This document shows, in pieces, positions 24,201 through 37,500 of a stretch of 64,000 nt of DNA. The notes under the pieces were generated by a model that was given only the letters and a program-made list of their open reading frames with translations, was not told the DNA's origin and did no database searches. The translations under genes were made by a program, and so were the position numbers. Numbering within the stretch: position 1 is the stretch's first letter; every line of letters starts with the position of its first letter. Source of the DNA: Callaeas wilsoni (lineage: Eukaryota > Chordata > Aves > Passeriformes > Callaeidae); assembly GCA_013398955.1 (NCBI GenBank), contig VWPU01011645.1, positions 115,001 through 179,000 on the forward strand, read 5' to 3'.

Positions 24201-27200
24201 AAAGCCAGCAATTGCATGCAACAATGTGCACATACCCACACTTGTAAGCAGACATATTTAAAACTCAGCAGCTTTACTCTAATGACTAAAGGAGACCAAA
24301 AAACCAAAGAAAAACTCAACAAAAAAAAATACCAACAAAAACAAATCAAACGACTTCCCCCGAAAAAGCCCCAAACAACCCCCAAACAAACAAACAAACA
24401 AAAAACTCCAAAACAAATGAAAAAAACCCCAAAGAAACCCTTTTGATTCTGATTCAGTAAGCATCAATTTCTGCACCAGAATCCCCATTGGGTAATTCAT
24501 CAAGGCATCTATTCTGTATTTAGTGTGGCAAGACAGCGAAAACACTTACAGCCTCCAAAAAGAAAAACACTTGTGACAAAACTATTAAGCATTCCTGGTG
24601 ATTAAGCAATAGACACTCATTATTTCAAGACTGTCTTGAACCAATGCCCCAGACAAAACCATGCAATCATATCTGCTGCTGTCAGGATGAAATCAAGGCA
24701 TTACAATTTTCTGTATTCCTTCAAGAAAAAGCAATCCACAAAGCTCTTTCTGAGTGAATACAGAAGTTAACTAAGGAAAGAGTATATAATTTCTCTTGTG
24801 GCTCTACAGAGAAATGCAGGTCAATACCTTAAATTTAGGTAGTATTTTTACCTTTGGAGCTTTTACAGACTCTCAAGAGCAGTTTGAAGCAAAACCTTTA
24901 AGGCAGCATAAATGAAAGGATTCTGTTTCTGCGGGTGTCTGAAGATTAAATACCGCTACTTGTCTTGCTCAAAATGAAAGGAATTGGAAATTACTACTAT
25001 ACCGATTGACAGGTCACAGGAAGAAAACTAGCTGGTTAGCTGGCAAGCAACCATGCAAATCAACCCAAAATGTGGTTCTGTCTATGTAGAGGAGTCTGAA
25101 GAGGGCAAAGAAAGGCTGTAACACTGGCTTTCCAGGCAGAGAACTTGCTATACATGCTCTGAAGACTCTGCTTCCATACCAAGCTCTCAATCAAAGTTTC
25201 ATGCACAGATTCGTCTCTTGTACAGCAGACTCACTTAATAAATGTAGAAAACCCAAATATATGTTTGCTTTTACAATCAGAGAATAATGTAAAGAGAGAT
25301 GCAAGTAAATTAACAAGATAAGCATTCTTCAAAATACTTTAAAAATTTAACATGAGAACCACAGATAGTATTCTCGAAGAAGCCACCATCTCACTTCTCC
25401 ATTTTCAAGGGGACAATGAAGTGCTCACATTGGCTAACAGGAATTCAGAAAAGAAAGATATACACTCCTTACTGCACAGATCCTCTTTAAAAATTGCAAA
25501 GGACTTTGCTTTTATTTCTGAAGATGCAATGCAGGCAAATGCTGAGCTTAGTGTAAAATAATCAAATATTGATTTTAATGAAGTAATTTAGATTACTTCT
25601 AAGATTTAATATGGATGAGATTGACAGAAGCTCTCTCTTGCAGGACCCTAAAATTAGGAGATCCTACAGTGCCATGGAAGGATGAACTCAACCAATGTGG
25701 ACCACTTGAATTCTAGAAACGTAGTTGTCCTCCTCCTGTCAGTGGAAAAATGAAAACTAAAAACGCCAATCCCAAGAGGCAGTAAACTCTGTTGCAAACC
25801 AGTTCCCAAGAAGGAAACTGATGACTGTCAAAGCTATTAAATGACAGTGCCATCTGACCTTGCTGGATATCTAATTACACCCATTCTTTTACAAACATAA
25901 CCACAGTTGCTTTAATGAGCATCCTTCTGCTTTCTTTATTGTGTTACAAGGTCCCTGTGTTTCACTCAGGATTTCACTTTCAAAACTGACAGAAATACCA
26001 ATACTTTCTAAAAAAGAATGAGATAATTGCATATCCCTGTTTTTTAAAGACCATTTTTGTACATTGCAGTGTTTATAGTCTAAAATGTCCAAAATAGTGT
26101 ACCTAATACAGTTCCAGACAAAAAAAAAAAGTAGTAACAGTAACACTGTCACAGAAAATAACCTCTCCTAAATTTCAGTTAGACAAACTTTCTCCTAAAG
26201 AGAATACAAGTAAGTGTGTGCAAATCTAGCAGATATAATTACGCAATCAACAATTATGTGGTGAAATGGACTGGAAAAATAAAATTAAAACAATAAATGT
26301 TAATTTGTATTTGCTAACCACGAAAGATGTGGCTGGTGCTCTGCAAGGCGCAAAATCCCTTTTAAAAGAAAGTCTCTTAAAAATTCAAGGAATAATATGA
26401 GGAAGTCACATATAGGAAAGTCTATGTAGATGGCATTCATTTGAATTATAAAACAGCTACAATGAAAATTCAAGGCTATGTACCCATGCTTATTGCTCTG
26501 GCTTGAAAGGGCCACCAGAATATGTTTGGAATGCACAGTTTAGAAGCAAGAATCAAATTATGGCTGCATTTTCCTATGATGCGAGTGCACACATTTTCCA
26601 AACTGCAGTCTTGTGGCAGGAAGAGTATTCGAGTCATGTGTGCTTGCATGACTCACAAAACACATATTAAGGAGAGATCTGGAAGAAGGAAGGGGAAAGG
26701 CCCTGTGTCCCTAACTGGGAGATTACTCCTTTAGAAGGATGTGGTTTCAAAACAGGAGGACAGTAAGACACTGAACCCAGCATCGCTAGAAGAAAGAAAG
26801 AGAGAAAGGGGGAACTTCAAGAATCTGTAGTGGAGATACACAGGAAGGCTCCCAGGGCCTGGAGAAGAGGATTATAAGCACATAAAGAAAATTCCAATAA
26901 AGCGTTAGAACTGAAAGAGTACCAAGTTAAATTGTAGATATGCTTTCCAAATTACTTATTTAAGACAGCGCAGTGCCTTAAACCCCAGAAAAGATGCACT
27001 GATAAGCTAGAAAGGGCAATGGACTTTGAAAGGTAAAACATCTTGCTGCTTCTTGAATCATCATTTCAAACTTCACTGCAGTTAATTACGCATACGCAAA
27101 TGCCACTTCCTCAAATCTCAGTTCATTATAGCAACCTCCATTTTTAAACGATGAATGATATCGGCCTGACCCTACAGCAGATCTGCCCAAATTTGCAGTA

Positions 27201-30200
27201 CGCTTGAAGGGTTACCAAAATACATTTTTCTTTCTTAATCCTCAGCTTCTCCTCCGGGAGGTGATCAATACCAATTCTTTTCACTCTTCTGTTTCCACAT
27301 TTCTTTTGGTCTTTGTCAGCTTAGTATTGTCAACATGCAAAAATAACAGTAGAGTTTGTTACAGTCTGCTTCCAAAGGGATGTCCATAAGGAATGAGAAC
27401 CATATGAGCAGTACTCTTAATAACTGTGTCCACTGCTGATGGTATTTCCTTTTGAACTTCAGAAAGATTTCCTGTCACCTTTGACTTACACTTTGTGCCT
27501 GTTTAAAAGCACAGTTATGTTGCAGGCATAGCTCCAGAATATTTATCCACACTAAGACCTAAATATCTGGCTGCATAATTTTAATAAATTCAGATGTGTG
27601 GGTCCTACTAGATAATTTTTCCTCATGAAAATTTCACAAGATTACCAGATCCCAAGAGCAAGAAGAAGCAGAAATAAATCTACAACTCATTACGCAACAT
27701 CATGAAAAAGCTCAAGTAAGGCTCTAGCTTCATGCCATAAGAATTTGGGCAGGAGACTTTTAAAAGTTGGATAGGTTCAGTGTCTCTTCTGACACTACAG
27801 CTTTAAACCAGCTGCAGGAACATTACTAACAGGTGGTGTGCTGCAGCATAGGGACAAAACTAAGAGGTCTGTGAACCTTCAGTTGAAGCGTCTCCTCTCA
27901 AATCCCAAGGTATCCAGTAACTTGTCTCAAGTTGTTCTGCAGTTAAAGCTCACAATAAGGCTCTTTCTCCACACTCTGCCTACAACTTACAGTAAAGAAG
28001 AAATTACTAGTACAGAAAAAATAAAAATAACACAACAAAACAAACAGCACAGAGAAATAAATTCAGCCCTGGTGTATGGAAGCACAGCTCCATGAGCTGC
28101 CAGAGGAAGGAGCTGCAGCCCTTTCAACCAGCATTGAGCCTGACAATTCTGCTCTTCTACCAGCACACAAAGTCCATTCACAAAGCTACAGACCAAATAA
28201 TAGTTTCAGACCAGATTCAATGAATCCCTTTAGGTGCCGAAGCCCAACACTTGGGCTGAAATTTCCCCTGAAATGCAACACAGAAGCCAGTACCATGGGC
28301 TGCTCTGCTCTCCTCTACAGAGGAGAGGGTCTGAAGCACCTCAGACTGGGTATCCAGAACAGTTAACAGATCCAGTGGAACAACAAATCATTATGCAAGC
28401 TGAAGTGACCTTAGGAGATGAGACGGTCTCTGCCCTTCTGCCTTAAAGCATGTGAAGTTTGGATCAAGTTGCCAAGGGTTTGTCCAATACAGGATCTTCA
28501 ATAATGAAAATATCACTACCTCTCTGAAAAAACAGTGTCTGACTGTCATTATCGTGAAGAATTTTTTTTCCTGGTATCTACTTGGGTTTTATCATGGTCT
28601 ATTACTTGTGCCTTTTGCCTCTCATCTTTACCACTATGCACGTTGAGAAGAATTTGGTTCTATCCATCTTCTCTACACCCTCCCATTAGGTAGTTGTAGA
28701 CAGCTCATGACAAAAAAGATTATATAAAGCAATTATATTTAACTAGCAACTGCCTGCAGCTCACCAACAGGAAAATTCCTGCCTTTCAAGGGCCTGAGTA
28801 ACTTGGAGACATGGAATCCACAGCATTACTCTCTCCTCCAGAAAAGTTGTCCATATCCTCACCTTCAGAAGACTAGCAAGTAGAACTGGTTTGTATAAGA
28901 CACAGCTAGGCAAGATGGAAAAGTGAGCTTTGGAATTTTTTGCAAGATTTTGGAGTGGAAGCCTCACTCTGGAAATGAAACACACAAATTCGAATCCTCC
29001 TTCTGCTTGCTCAAGCTCAGGTCTGGAACATATTCCCTTAGCAGTGGGGAAAGCTACTGCCCATTAGCAGCTTATGGGAGTAACCTCCAACGCTCCTGTC
29101 CTACCCTAGAACTGAACAAGAAACATGTTAGGAGGGAACATGGCTCAAGATCAACAGCAGCAAGGGGGAAGCAGCTCCTGCACTGGTCCTGCTCTTCATC
29201 TGGTGACTCTCATGTACATGAGGCAGAAAGAACAAATGTACATCACAAAAACGCAACTCGCTGCAGAGACGGCTGAGCTGCTGGAGAGTTAAGCCAGTGA
29301 CTATAGATAGAATGGTGCAATGTGGCAAGGACTTCACCAGCTTCACAGAGGAACTGCGTGAACATGGAGTTAGCATAGCAGGATATTGAAAGAAATAAGC
29401 CTTGCCAAGTGGGCCAATATGGCTAGACTGTGTCTGTGTGTAAGTGAAAATCCAAGCACTGCTGTGCCCTATGTTTTTCCCAATTTAATCTCTACTTGCC
29501 TCAGCATTGCTGGCTCTACGCTCCATTTTACACCACACACATTTCTGGGAACAAAAAGTAAGCCTACACTTGTGAAGAGACCAACATTTCTAAATATGCA
29601 CTGGGCTTCCTCTGAGATTACCTACCAGATCCAACTGTGTGAACAACTCAAGACACAGAAATGCTTCAACTCCAGAAAGACATTGGTGTGATCTCAGCAC
29701 GGGGCTTCTTAACCCTATCAATACTGAGGGAGACCCTGCCATGCACAGATGCAGCTTGACATGCTCAGGAAACTTTAAAGCTGTAACAGTGAGGAATGAG
29801 GAGAGTTAGAGGCACAGCACTTTGGATTTGGAAGGCAGCTACTGCTTCAAGTGCACAAGTTGTTTTGTGAGCAGGAAGCAATATACCAGGCTTCAGCTGA
29901 ATTTTTGTAGTGTTATCCTTGACGTACACACTTGGAAGAAAGAAGGATGAAGCAAACAAACCAGAAAACTGGTAGAGGTATATGTACATGTCCTGAAAAG
30001 GACCAGGTATCATGTCCTCTACTCTTAAATGTATCAATTTCTCTCTTTGGACTTTAAACTGGCACATCATGTAATTTCATTTTATACAAAATTCAAGTTG
30101 TGTTTTCAAATCATATATACACAGATCGCATTGATTTGCAAGCTATGATGCTTGTGCCTTATATATCTGAGTGTGGAGTCCAGAATCTTCAAATCAAGAT

Positions 30201-32479
30201 GTGATTGGTGCTAAACACCCTGGTGCTAAACACTAAGGAAGTACCTGTCCTGAGAAACCAACTTGGTTATTCTTTTCTAGCTAACGGCCTGAGCTATAAA
30301 GCACTCAGTCTTCTCAGGAAAAGTGCTTGGGACCCTGATGAAATATATATATATATTTCTGCAGCATGATCTGCATTCCATGATGTGTTAGTTACTTTCC
30401 ATGTATGTGTAGCATGAGACAGTTCACAGCCCCATGGGTTGAAAATTAGAGCAATAATGTTATGCAGACTTTGGAATTTATTACTACCATAAAAGACAAA
30501 GAAACTTTAATACTGTGAAAAGTAAGTCATCACATGTCGCCTCCCAACCCTACCATACATATCTGAAGAACCCAGTGACCCACAGTCCTCTTACGGAAAG
30601 AGCTTTTCACTCATAGCTGAATCTTGAAGAAGATAAAGTCATTATGTAGGATGATTGGAATAATGATGCAAAGTTAACACTCAGACTTAAGTATTTCCAG
30701 ACACATTTTCCCTATTTGGCAGGAAACTTGTTTTGTAAGACACAGAGTCCTCCTAATATAACAGCATAGCAACTGCAACTTAGAACAGAACAAGTCGGTT
30801 AATGGACTGTTAGGACACTTTTGCTGTGTAACAGCATTTAGATGCATGTATTTAAAAAACAGGTGGATAATCCAAATGTTCAGTTACTAGGACACTAACA
30901 GTTATGTCCATGGCAATTTTGTTTCTGTTCTTTAAACAAATCATCACTTGCAAGCACTAATGTTAAAACCAGAAAGCCACTCTAGTACACAGTGGCTATA
31001 AATGCCAAATCAATTTTCAGCAGATAATAAAGTCCATGTTTTACAATCAGCAATACACTGTTTTACTACCCAAAATGTAAGCTAATAATATATAGCTCTG
31101 CTAAATGGAAAATGCAGATATGCTGTTAAGAAATGGGCTGGCTGTGAGATGATGGATCATTTCTGCCGGGACCTTCTTAAAGCTATGTGCAAATGTTTTG
31201 AAAATATCACATGATGTGGCCATGTGTTAAAAATTACAGCCAGTTAAGTTCTCTGCTAAGAAAAATATGTGGGCAATTTATGAAATGCACTCCAGGATGG
31301 AGATATCTTAAGTAAAACCAGATTTTGAAAACAAACCTTTTTTTTTTTTGAAACATGAACTTAAAAAAAAAATAGCTGCAGCCACATCTGGAGAGCAGAA
31401 GTAAAGAAAGGGTGGTCTGACCTAATACCAGGCCATCTTCTGAAAGAGCAGCATTATTTCTGGGCTACAATGACTGTGATCACTGATTGTCCTTTTAAGG
31501 AAACCATGCTGAATACTGCCATGGGCAATAATAAAGCATTTTGTAGGCCAACATCTGTTCTTTGAAAGTACTATAAAATGACTGATAGATTTGTAATGTT
31601 TCATAAATAAAGTCCGGAATAAACAGTACTAAAAACAGAAAAAAAAAAAGAAACCAACCACCACATTCACAGTAATCAGAGAAATTGGTGTACGGTATTA
31701 GATTTGAACACTGTTCCCCCAGGAACAATTACTTAGAGATAAACGCTTCCTAGAGTTCGCTACACAGAATGACAAAATGGTTAACTTGGTTACGGCAAGC
31801 TGCATGTTAACGGGATTATCTTTCTAGAGACTTTTCTCAGAGTTGCAGCAGTGCCTTCACAGAAGTCTGAATGGCTTTTACAGCGCTTCATTAGCCAGCC
31901 CCGCTGCTGTCGCTTTGCCCCAACAGGAGAGCGAGGAGGTGAGCGCCCCGCCGCAACTATAACAGTACGAGCAATTCGGCTTTGAAAGGCATATTTAGTT
32001 TGTGTAATTGTTATCACCACACATAAACCAGAACCCGTCTTTATTACTTCCTGTTCTTTCCCCAAAAGAAGGACTTCAGATGTCAGAATGACTAAAGGGA
32101 TGGTTCTGAAATCAAGACTTCACACATACACAAAAGGCACTGACATAATATCAGATTACATAAAAATACACATCCTTTTAATCTCCTGTACATAATGTGC
32201 TTACTTTTAAAATACAAAATCTGCCCCAGATGGCTAATAATGCCCATTTGAAAAAACACAACACCACAATATTAAAGGGCTAAAATATGCTGTGAACAGA
32301 TTGAGAGGCAGTTCATCCTAGAGGAGAGTAAAAAAGTGCAGATGGGTGTCAAAAATAGCCAAGTGTCAGATCTGTTCAAGTATCTCCATTCTGGCACATG
32401 CTCCCAGTCACAGCTGTTAGTGTATTCTCTGTATCCAAGTGCAAGGTTTTCTAACACTCAGAGCTGACATTAAAACACA
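21211..32479 (-). other. RUNX1T1: RUNX1T1 intron, middle part
   Basis: This is AT-rich intron with low-complexity patches (CA-rich block at 24295-24447; short AT run at about 30343-30356) and a 15-bp duplicated TGGTGCTAAACAC motif at 30206-30233. No coding exon, RNA gene or identifiable transposon is visible. Open frames up to 117 codons lie within low-complexity or random sequence. Confidence 0.65.
24295..24447. repeat. A/C-rich low-complexity block with (CAAA)n
   Basis: About 150 bases on the plus strand are almost entirely A and C, including a (CAAA)n run at 24383-24400. The strong strand asymmetry means the RUNX1T1 pre-mRNA here is U/G-rich. A similar block occurs at 44107-44224. Confidence 0.85.
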
Positions 32480-33060
32480 CTTCTTGCTTGCTACTCCTTT
32501 AAGAGAATGCTGCAAATAAAAGATTTATTTAATGGTAAAGCTTAACAAGTATTGATAAGGGTATACATACTTGAGTGTGGCACATGCCATTTTGATTAAA
32601 GATGCATGAAATTTTAACCAGCAGGTAGATTAAGTAATTTAAATACCAAAGGCTTAATAGGTTTTTAAAACGTCCACCCTAGGCATTCCAACAGTTTGCC
32701 AATAGCCCCGAATAATGCACACAAGGATCAAAACTGATAAGATTGTGCCATTTTTGTACACTTAAATATCTTGATAAAACACAGAAATAGTAAACCACAC
32801 GAGATGATGAGTTTCATACAAACGTAAGGGAAACATCAGTGCATTAAAATTATGCACAATGCGCAGTTTTCCTAATTAATGAATTACCATGGTATTTCTA
32901 ATAAAGACCACATTCCAAGGAATGCAATGCATGCAAATCAAATTTGATGTTTAAAGGGTTAAATTGACCTTTCATAGTCCTCAGCTGTTATCTATGCAAA
33001 TTAATTTGCCCATATTTCAACCATATAAATCCTCTTAACCTTGTGCTTTGAGCAAACAGA
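32480..33060. promoter_or_regulatory. RUNX1T1: Candidate conserved intronic enhancer
   Basis: This stretch packs many transcription-factor-type motifs. They are AACCACA (RUNX type, 32793-32799), ACCACA (32907-32912), an inverted TEAD pair CATTCC/GGAATG (32911-32924), octamer ATGCAAAT (32931-32938), adjoining E-box CAGCTG and GATA-type TTATCT (32982-32993), and a second ATGCAAAT (32994-33001) running into a TTAATTT homeobox-type core. Low CpG, few simple repeats and high motif density resemble a vertebrate conserved noncoding element, about 1.2 kb upstream of the exon 1a donor in plus coordinates (intronic in transcript order). Conservation itself is inferred; no alignment was available. Confidence 0.4.
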
Positions 33061-34178
33061 GCCCACTTTCTTGTTACAATCACAGGATCAGCAAACATAC
33101 CAGCAGTAGAGTATGACCGTATACAAAAATCCTAAAAGGAAAACATTCTTCCAACAACTGGCAATACCTACATGCAACTGTGGCTGCAGTAAACTGGCAG
33201 ATACTGTTTCAAAACACCATCTGCGAGGTGTACAGACTCTCTGTGATCAAGCATAGCCTCTTCTGCCTGTCCTACCCAAATAATCCACAAGAACCAGCCA
33301 GCTGTAGGATCTCTGGCCCCGTCTTTTTTTTTATCCAGAACACAGGCTGTTATAATCAGGCACATGGCTTTCTCCAGTCCTTCCCAAAGGGGGAAAAAAC
33401 CCGCAAACAAAACACACCAAATTCAATCTACTCAGTCGTGGTCAAGCATCTCACAAAACCCTTCAGACAAATCACCCTGCATAGAAGCGTTTTTATTGGC
33501 AATAACACTTATCAATTAGACAAGTGATCGTAAGATTCAAGGGTAATATTTTCCTGAGGAAACCAACCTATTATAACTCTCAGCTCCACAGCAATTCCTC
33601 TAATTCAGCAGATTTTTTTATTGTTTTATTATGAATCAACATATTTTGGTGATTTGCCTGGTGACAGTGAAGACTACAATTCAGGACAAGGCTGGAATAA
33701 TCTGTTTTATAAATCTCCCTCACTTCTCCAACATAAACAGCTTTTCACAGAGATAATTTCAGCTGATGGGTAAACGCTGTGAATGATCTCCAACGATCAA
33801 ATGTTTGCAGATTCAAGGTGCAGCTGACAGTCATGAAAGCCAGCCCGAAGCTGTATTTCTCTTTGCTAAAAATGATCCCCGTGCAGAGACCTGCACCCAC
33901 AAAGCTGATGACTTTCTGCTATTTCTATCCCTTTTCATTGAAACATCCAGTCCTGCTGTAAGTATCATCTCTAGCAGTTCACTTGCACAAATTCCCCTCC
34001 CCCAAACACATACACAACAGAATTAGCATCTGCGATCGCTCCATACCGGTATCAGTTTGCAAATCACCCTCTATATTAAAAGAGAAAAGAAAAAAAGAGA
34101 GAGGGAAAATATACTATCAAAAAAACGATTAGCATTTCCTCATTTAGAACCGAAAGAGCTGCAATAATTTCGACTCAC
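33061..34178 (-). other. RUNX1T1: Intron immediately downstream of exon 1a
   Basis: This is the 5' part of the intron that starts with donor GTGAGTCG at 34178. The segment from about 33600 to 33960 looks non-repetitive and motif-rich (for example GCAGCTGACAGTCATG), but I cannot assign it a function. The overlapping open frames are not recognisable proteins. Confidence 0.6.
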
Positions 34179-34185
34179 CAGGCAT
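34179..34185 (-). CDS. RUNX1T1: RUNX1T1 exon 1a coding part (start of the MTG8a-type isoform)
   Basis: On the minus strand the sequence reads CCAAGG ATGCCTG|GTGAGTCG. It codes Met-Pro and the first base of Asp, which the exon at 6178 completes as MPDRTEKHS, the known N-terminus of the shorter RUNX1T1 isoform. The ATG has A at -3, and an in-frame TAA lies 18 codons upstream, so this is the first usable start in the exon. The donor is a near-perfect consensus. The 5' end of the exon is not certain. A possible acceptor, TCTCTGTTCATTCCAG, ends at 34262, which would make an 83-bp internal exon (34179-34261). Alternatively the exon may extend further as a true first exon with its own promoter. Confidence 0.9.
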
Positions 34186-34500
34186 CCTTGGATAAAATAT
34201 ACCACACTGTAAATGGCTCTCTCCTAAAAGCAAGCTTATTTAGGGCTCAGTGCCTCCTGTTCTGGAATGAACAGAGAGAAGCGAGGAGGGCCATCAGAAC
34301 TGGCTGTGGCAGCGTAGCTGGAGGCAGGATGCTGGGCGCGTGCGTTTGCCAGGCAAAGACAGATGGAGAGCTGACACTCTGTATTGCACTTGGAGCAGAA
34401 ATGTGAATGATGACAGGAGCACATGTGGCCTTGAACCCAGCCCTGTCTCTTCAGGCAGAACAATGACAGGGATGTGTGTGCAAATTATCACAACCCCGGC
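34186..34500 (-). other. RUNX1T1: Exon 1a 5' untranslated sequence and possible promoter
   Basis: Directly upstream of the exon 1a start on the minus strand is non-repetitive sequence that likely holds the 5' UTR and promoter of the MTG8a-type transcript. I see no clear TATA box. One CpG cluster (GGGCGCGTGCG, about 34334-34344) is present, but there is no island. The boundary is approximate. Confidence 0.5.
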
Positions 34501-37500
34501 TCCCCTCAGCTGACTCCTTTTACTCTACCTTTCACACCAAGTTCCAGATGACCAAAGAATGGAAACTAAAATGCAGAGTGATAAGCCAAACACTGAATTA
34601 TTCATTTTTTCTTTAAAAGTTAACCCTTTCCTCTGCTGACAACAATTAAAGAAAAAGCATCACTTTGAATCAGCTCTCCTCCAAATGTGGAAACAAATTC
34701 ATTCTTTATTTTAACAGCCATAATTTTGCACTCCATAGGACTAGGTTTGTTTATTTAGCCAGAAATTCAAAACGTGCACAAGAATATGTAAGAGAATCCC
34801 CCTCCCTCCCCTTTCCCACACTTATGTCATTATTATTCTCCTTTACTATAGGGAACGGAGTATCAAAATCACTCCCTCTCTCAGATCCACAGTAGTATGT
34901 GTAAAATAGAACACACTTAGAAAGCAGACCACTTACATTTTACTATGGTGCTTTTAACCCCCTGGGATTCTTCCATTGATATGTTCCAAACATTTGCAGC
35001 TTACTCTCCTTTACCTTGCATAGTGATCCATGGGGGATGAAAACAAAATCTTCCCTATAAAGCTTTTTCAAAAGCTAAACAATCATGTCCTCCCGATTTC
35101 TGATTTTGTGAACCCCTTAAATGTTTATCCTTCACATGAATAAGGTATGCCTGGCTAGGTTCAATTCACTCTTCCCTATTAAGCTTTAATGGACACCATG
35201 ATACATAAAACTACAAGTCTTTGTTATAGTGCTTTATCTAAAGCTGGCTATTTTCTTCTCAGCAGTCCCTCTTTAGTCCTTTGTAAAACATCTTTGCCTC
35301 TTAGAAGAAACATAAGCTTGACTCGCATGCCTTCTGTAGCACATACAGCTTTGCACAAAATTCTAGGCACAAGAAAAAAAATCGTCCTTTTTAAAACTCT
35401 CCTCCCATTCAGCACTTGCAAAGTGCTTTAGTAACGAGCCATTTCTCCAGCAACTAGCATGTAGGTCCTGGTTCTGACTTTGCCTTTGCATTATACATTC
35501 AAACCTTTATGGAAAGGCAACAATTCTCAGACAGATCTTCTCTTCTCAGTGTAAGGTCTGTCCTTGTGTACTTATTTATGCACCCCCCTGATTTTACGTT
35601 ATGCCATCTTCTGCCTCTATTATGCAGAAACAGCTCTGCTTTTAGACCTTCCTCTTCCTTCCTGTAGCTACCACAGAGCCTGATAAAGATCTGTTTAGGA
35701 AAAGGACACACATGCAAAATTAAGCAGAAAATAACAGTCCCTCCTAATGTCCGGACTGAACTCATGAACATTTCTCACTTAAAGAACATGAATCATTTAA
35801 TTTACTGATATTTCTGTAATATCTTTTTAACACAATCTAAGTGGCACCCTTAAGTTTCATTTATATAGGAGAGAAATTCCAAATAAAACTGGCAAATCCA
35901 AGACTATCAAGAAGAAAAGGAGCAGCTCCCTTGCCCCAATAAACAGCCCAGCACTAAAAACTTAATCTGTCTGCTACTTGAGGCAGGTCTCTTCTTCATC
36001 TTCATCAGATGTCTATCGTAATTAAGTTCTCTATAATGGTTTTTTTGAGTGTCACAGAGCCCAAGAGAAACACCAAAACATGAAAACATTTTCATGAAGG
36101 GGGGAAAAGCAGAGGGGCAAAGGAAGAGAAGCAAGGGAAATGGAGACAAGCGAAGTCTGCGCCAACAAGGCCTTTAAAGACTTTACTGTCCTTTTGGTTT
36201 TATTATTTGATGCACTATTTAAAACCAGTCAGTTAGTATTGTATTTGCTACGTTGTTTTTCTTTTGTAATGCTGTACTCTACATGAAAGGGAAAACATTT
36301 TCACAGTTGGAAATGCAACCTTTCATCAACATAGATGCAGCCTGAATCAGCTTCAGAGTAGAAAGTAACATGCCAACGGTATGACGCATTTTAATAAAAC
36401 CGAACAATATTCACTCTTAAAAGAAGGTCTTAATATCAGTACATTGTAAATCCACAGACCATGGTTCACGAAATTGAACTTCCATATGCTGTGTGATTAT
36501 GCATCTTTTTCTGTGTGTAAAAAGCCTTTTTAAGCTGTTATCTGACTACAGTAATTGCCACTTAAATTGATCCACGTCAACAAAACCTGGATCCCTGGAG
36601 ATTCTCACCTAGAAGTCTGCTTATGGAAGGGGCTAACAGAATGCCTGTGCATCTGAGACTACTTCAGCATTTTCTCAAGCAGCCAGCTGCATGAATAGTT
36701 TTTCCCCTCTCATTATTTAATACACTGAGGCAGGCTGCAACCCATTTGGCAGTCCTCCCTGAAGAAGTATCTGTGGAAATTTATTTGCTTTCTCCACCCC
36801 CATTTTTAATGTAGTCACCTAAAGCTTGACCTAGAAGTTTTTGCACCAGGTCTAAAATTTTAGCAGGCCCAGTAAAAGTGGACAGCCCATTCTGTAAAAT
36901 GGTTTTATTCTCCACCAAGAAAGGAAAGGCAGTGGTTTTAACACAGAACAGTTCTGCTGCATCACAAGAGTCACAGTACTACCAAAATGAAAGGGATACA
37001 AAGAGAGTGAAAAACGCACAGGACAATCTAGGGCCAGTTTCTTTATGGTGCACATTACGTTACACCATCCTGGGTGGGCACCAGTTTCTTTCTTGATGAT
37101 CACTCAAAATGCTTAAATCATCCTCTAGGAGTCCTTATTTTGAAAATAGGTAGAGAAGGCAAACCAGTCTCCATAGTCTTGTATTTGAAGGAGAAGAAAA
37201 AAGATTTTTATGCAGCGGATGATATAAGGTAGCCAAGACATGGATCTGATGGAAAAGGGAAATTCCTAATGACCATCATTTAAAAGTACAGAGATTGCCT
37301 TTTGTGCAAACCCAGCTTAATAACAAGGACTGGAAGTCCACTGAAACACATCTGTAGTTAATGAAAGCTCTCTATTAACAGTGAAGGAAGAATTTAACTC
37401 AAAGCTTTTCTGTAGGACTTCTCAACTTCCCGCTCTACTTATAGCAGACTGTTGTGATACATTGTGACTTCACACAGTGGGTATTAAGTGAGTTAATTCA

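Noticed and set aside
24379..24400. Regular CAAA repeats, checked as a possible CRISPR-like or satellite array
   Set aside because: This is a simple 4-bp microsatellite in low-complexity DNA, with no spacers and no longer unit.
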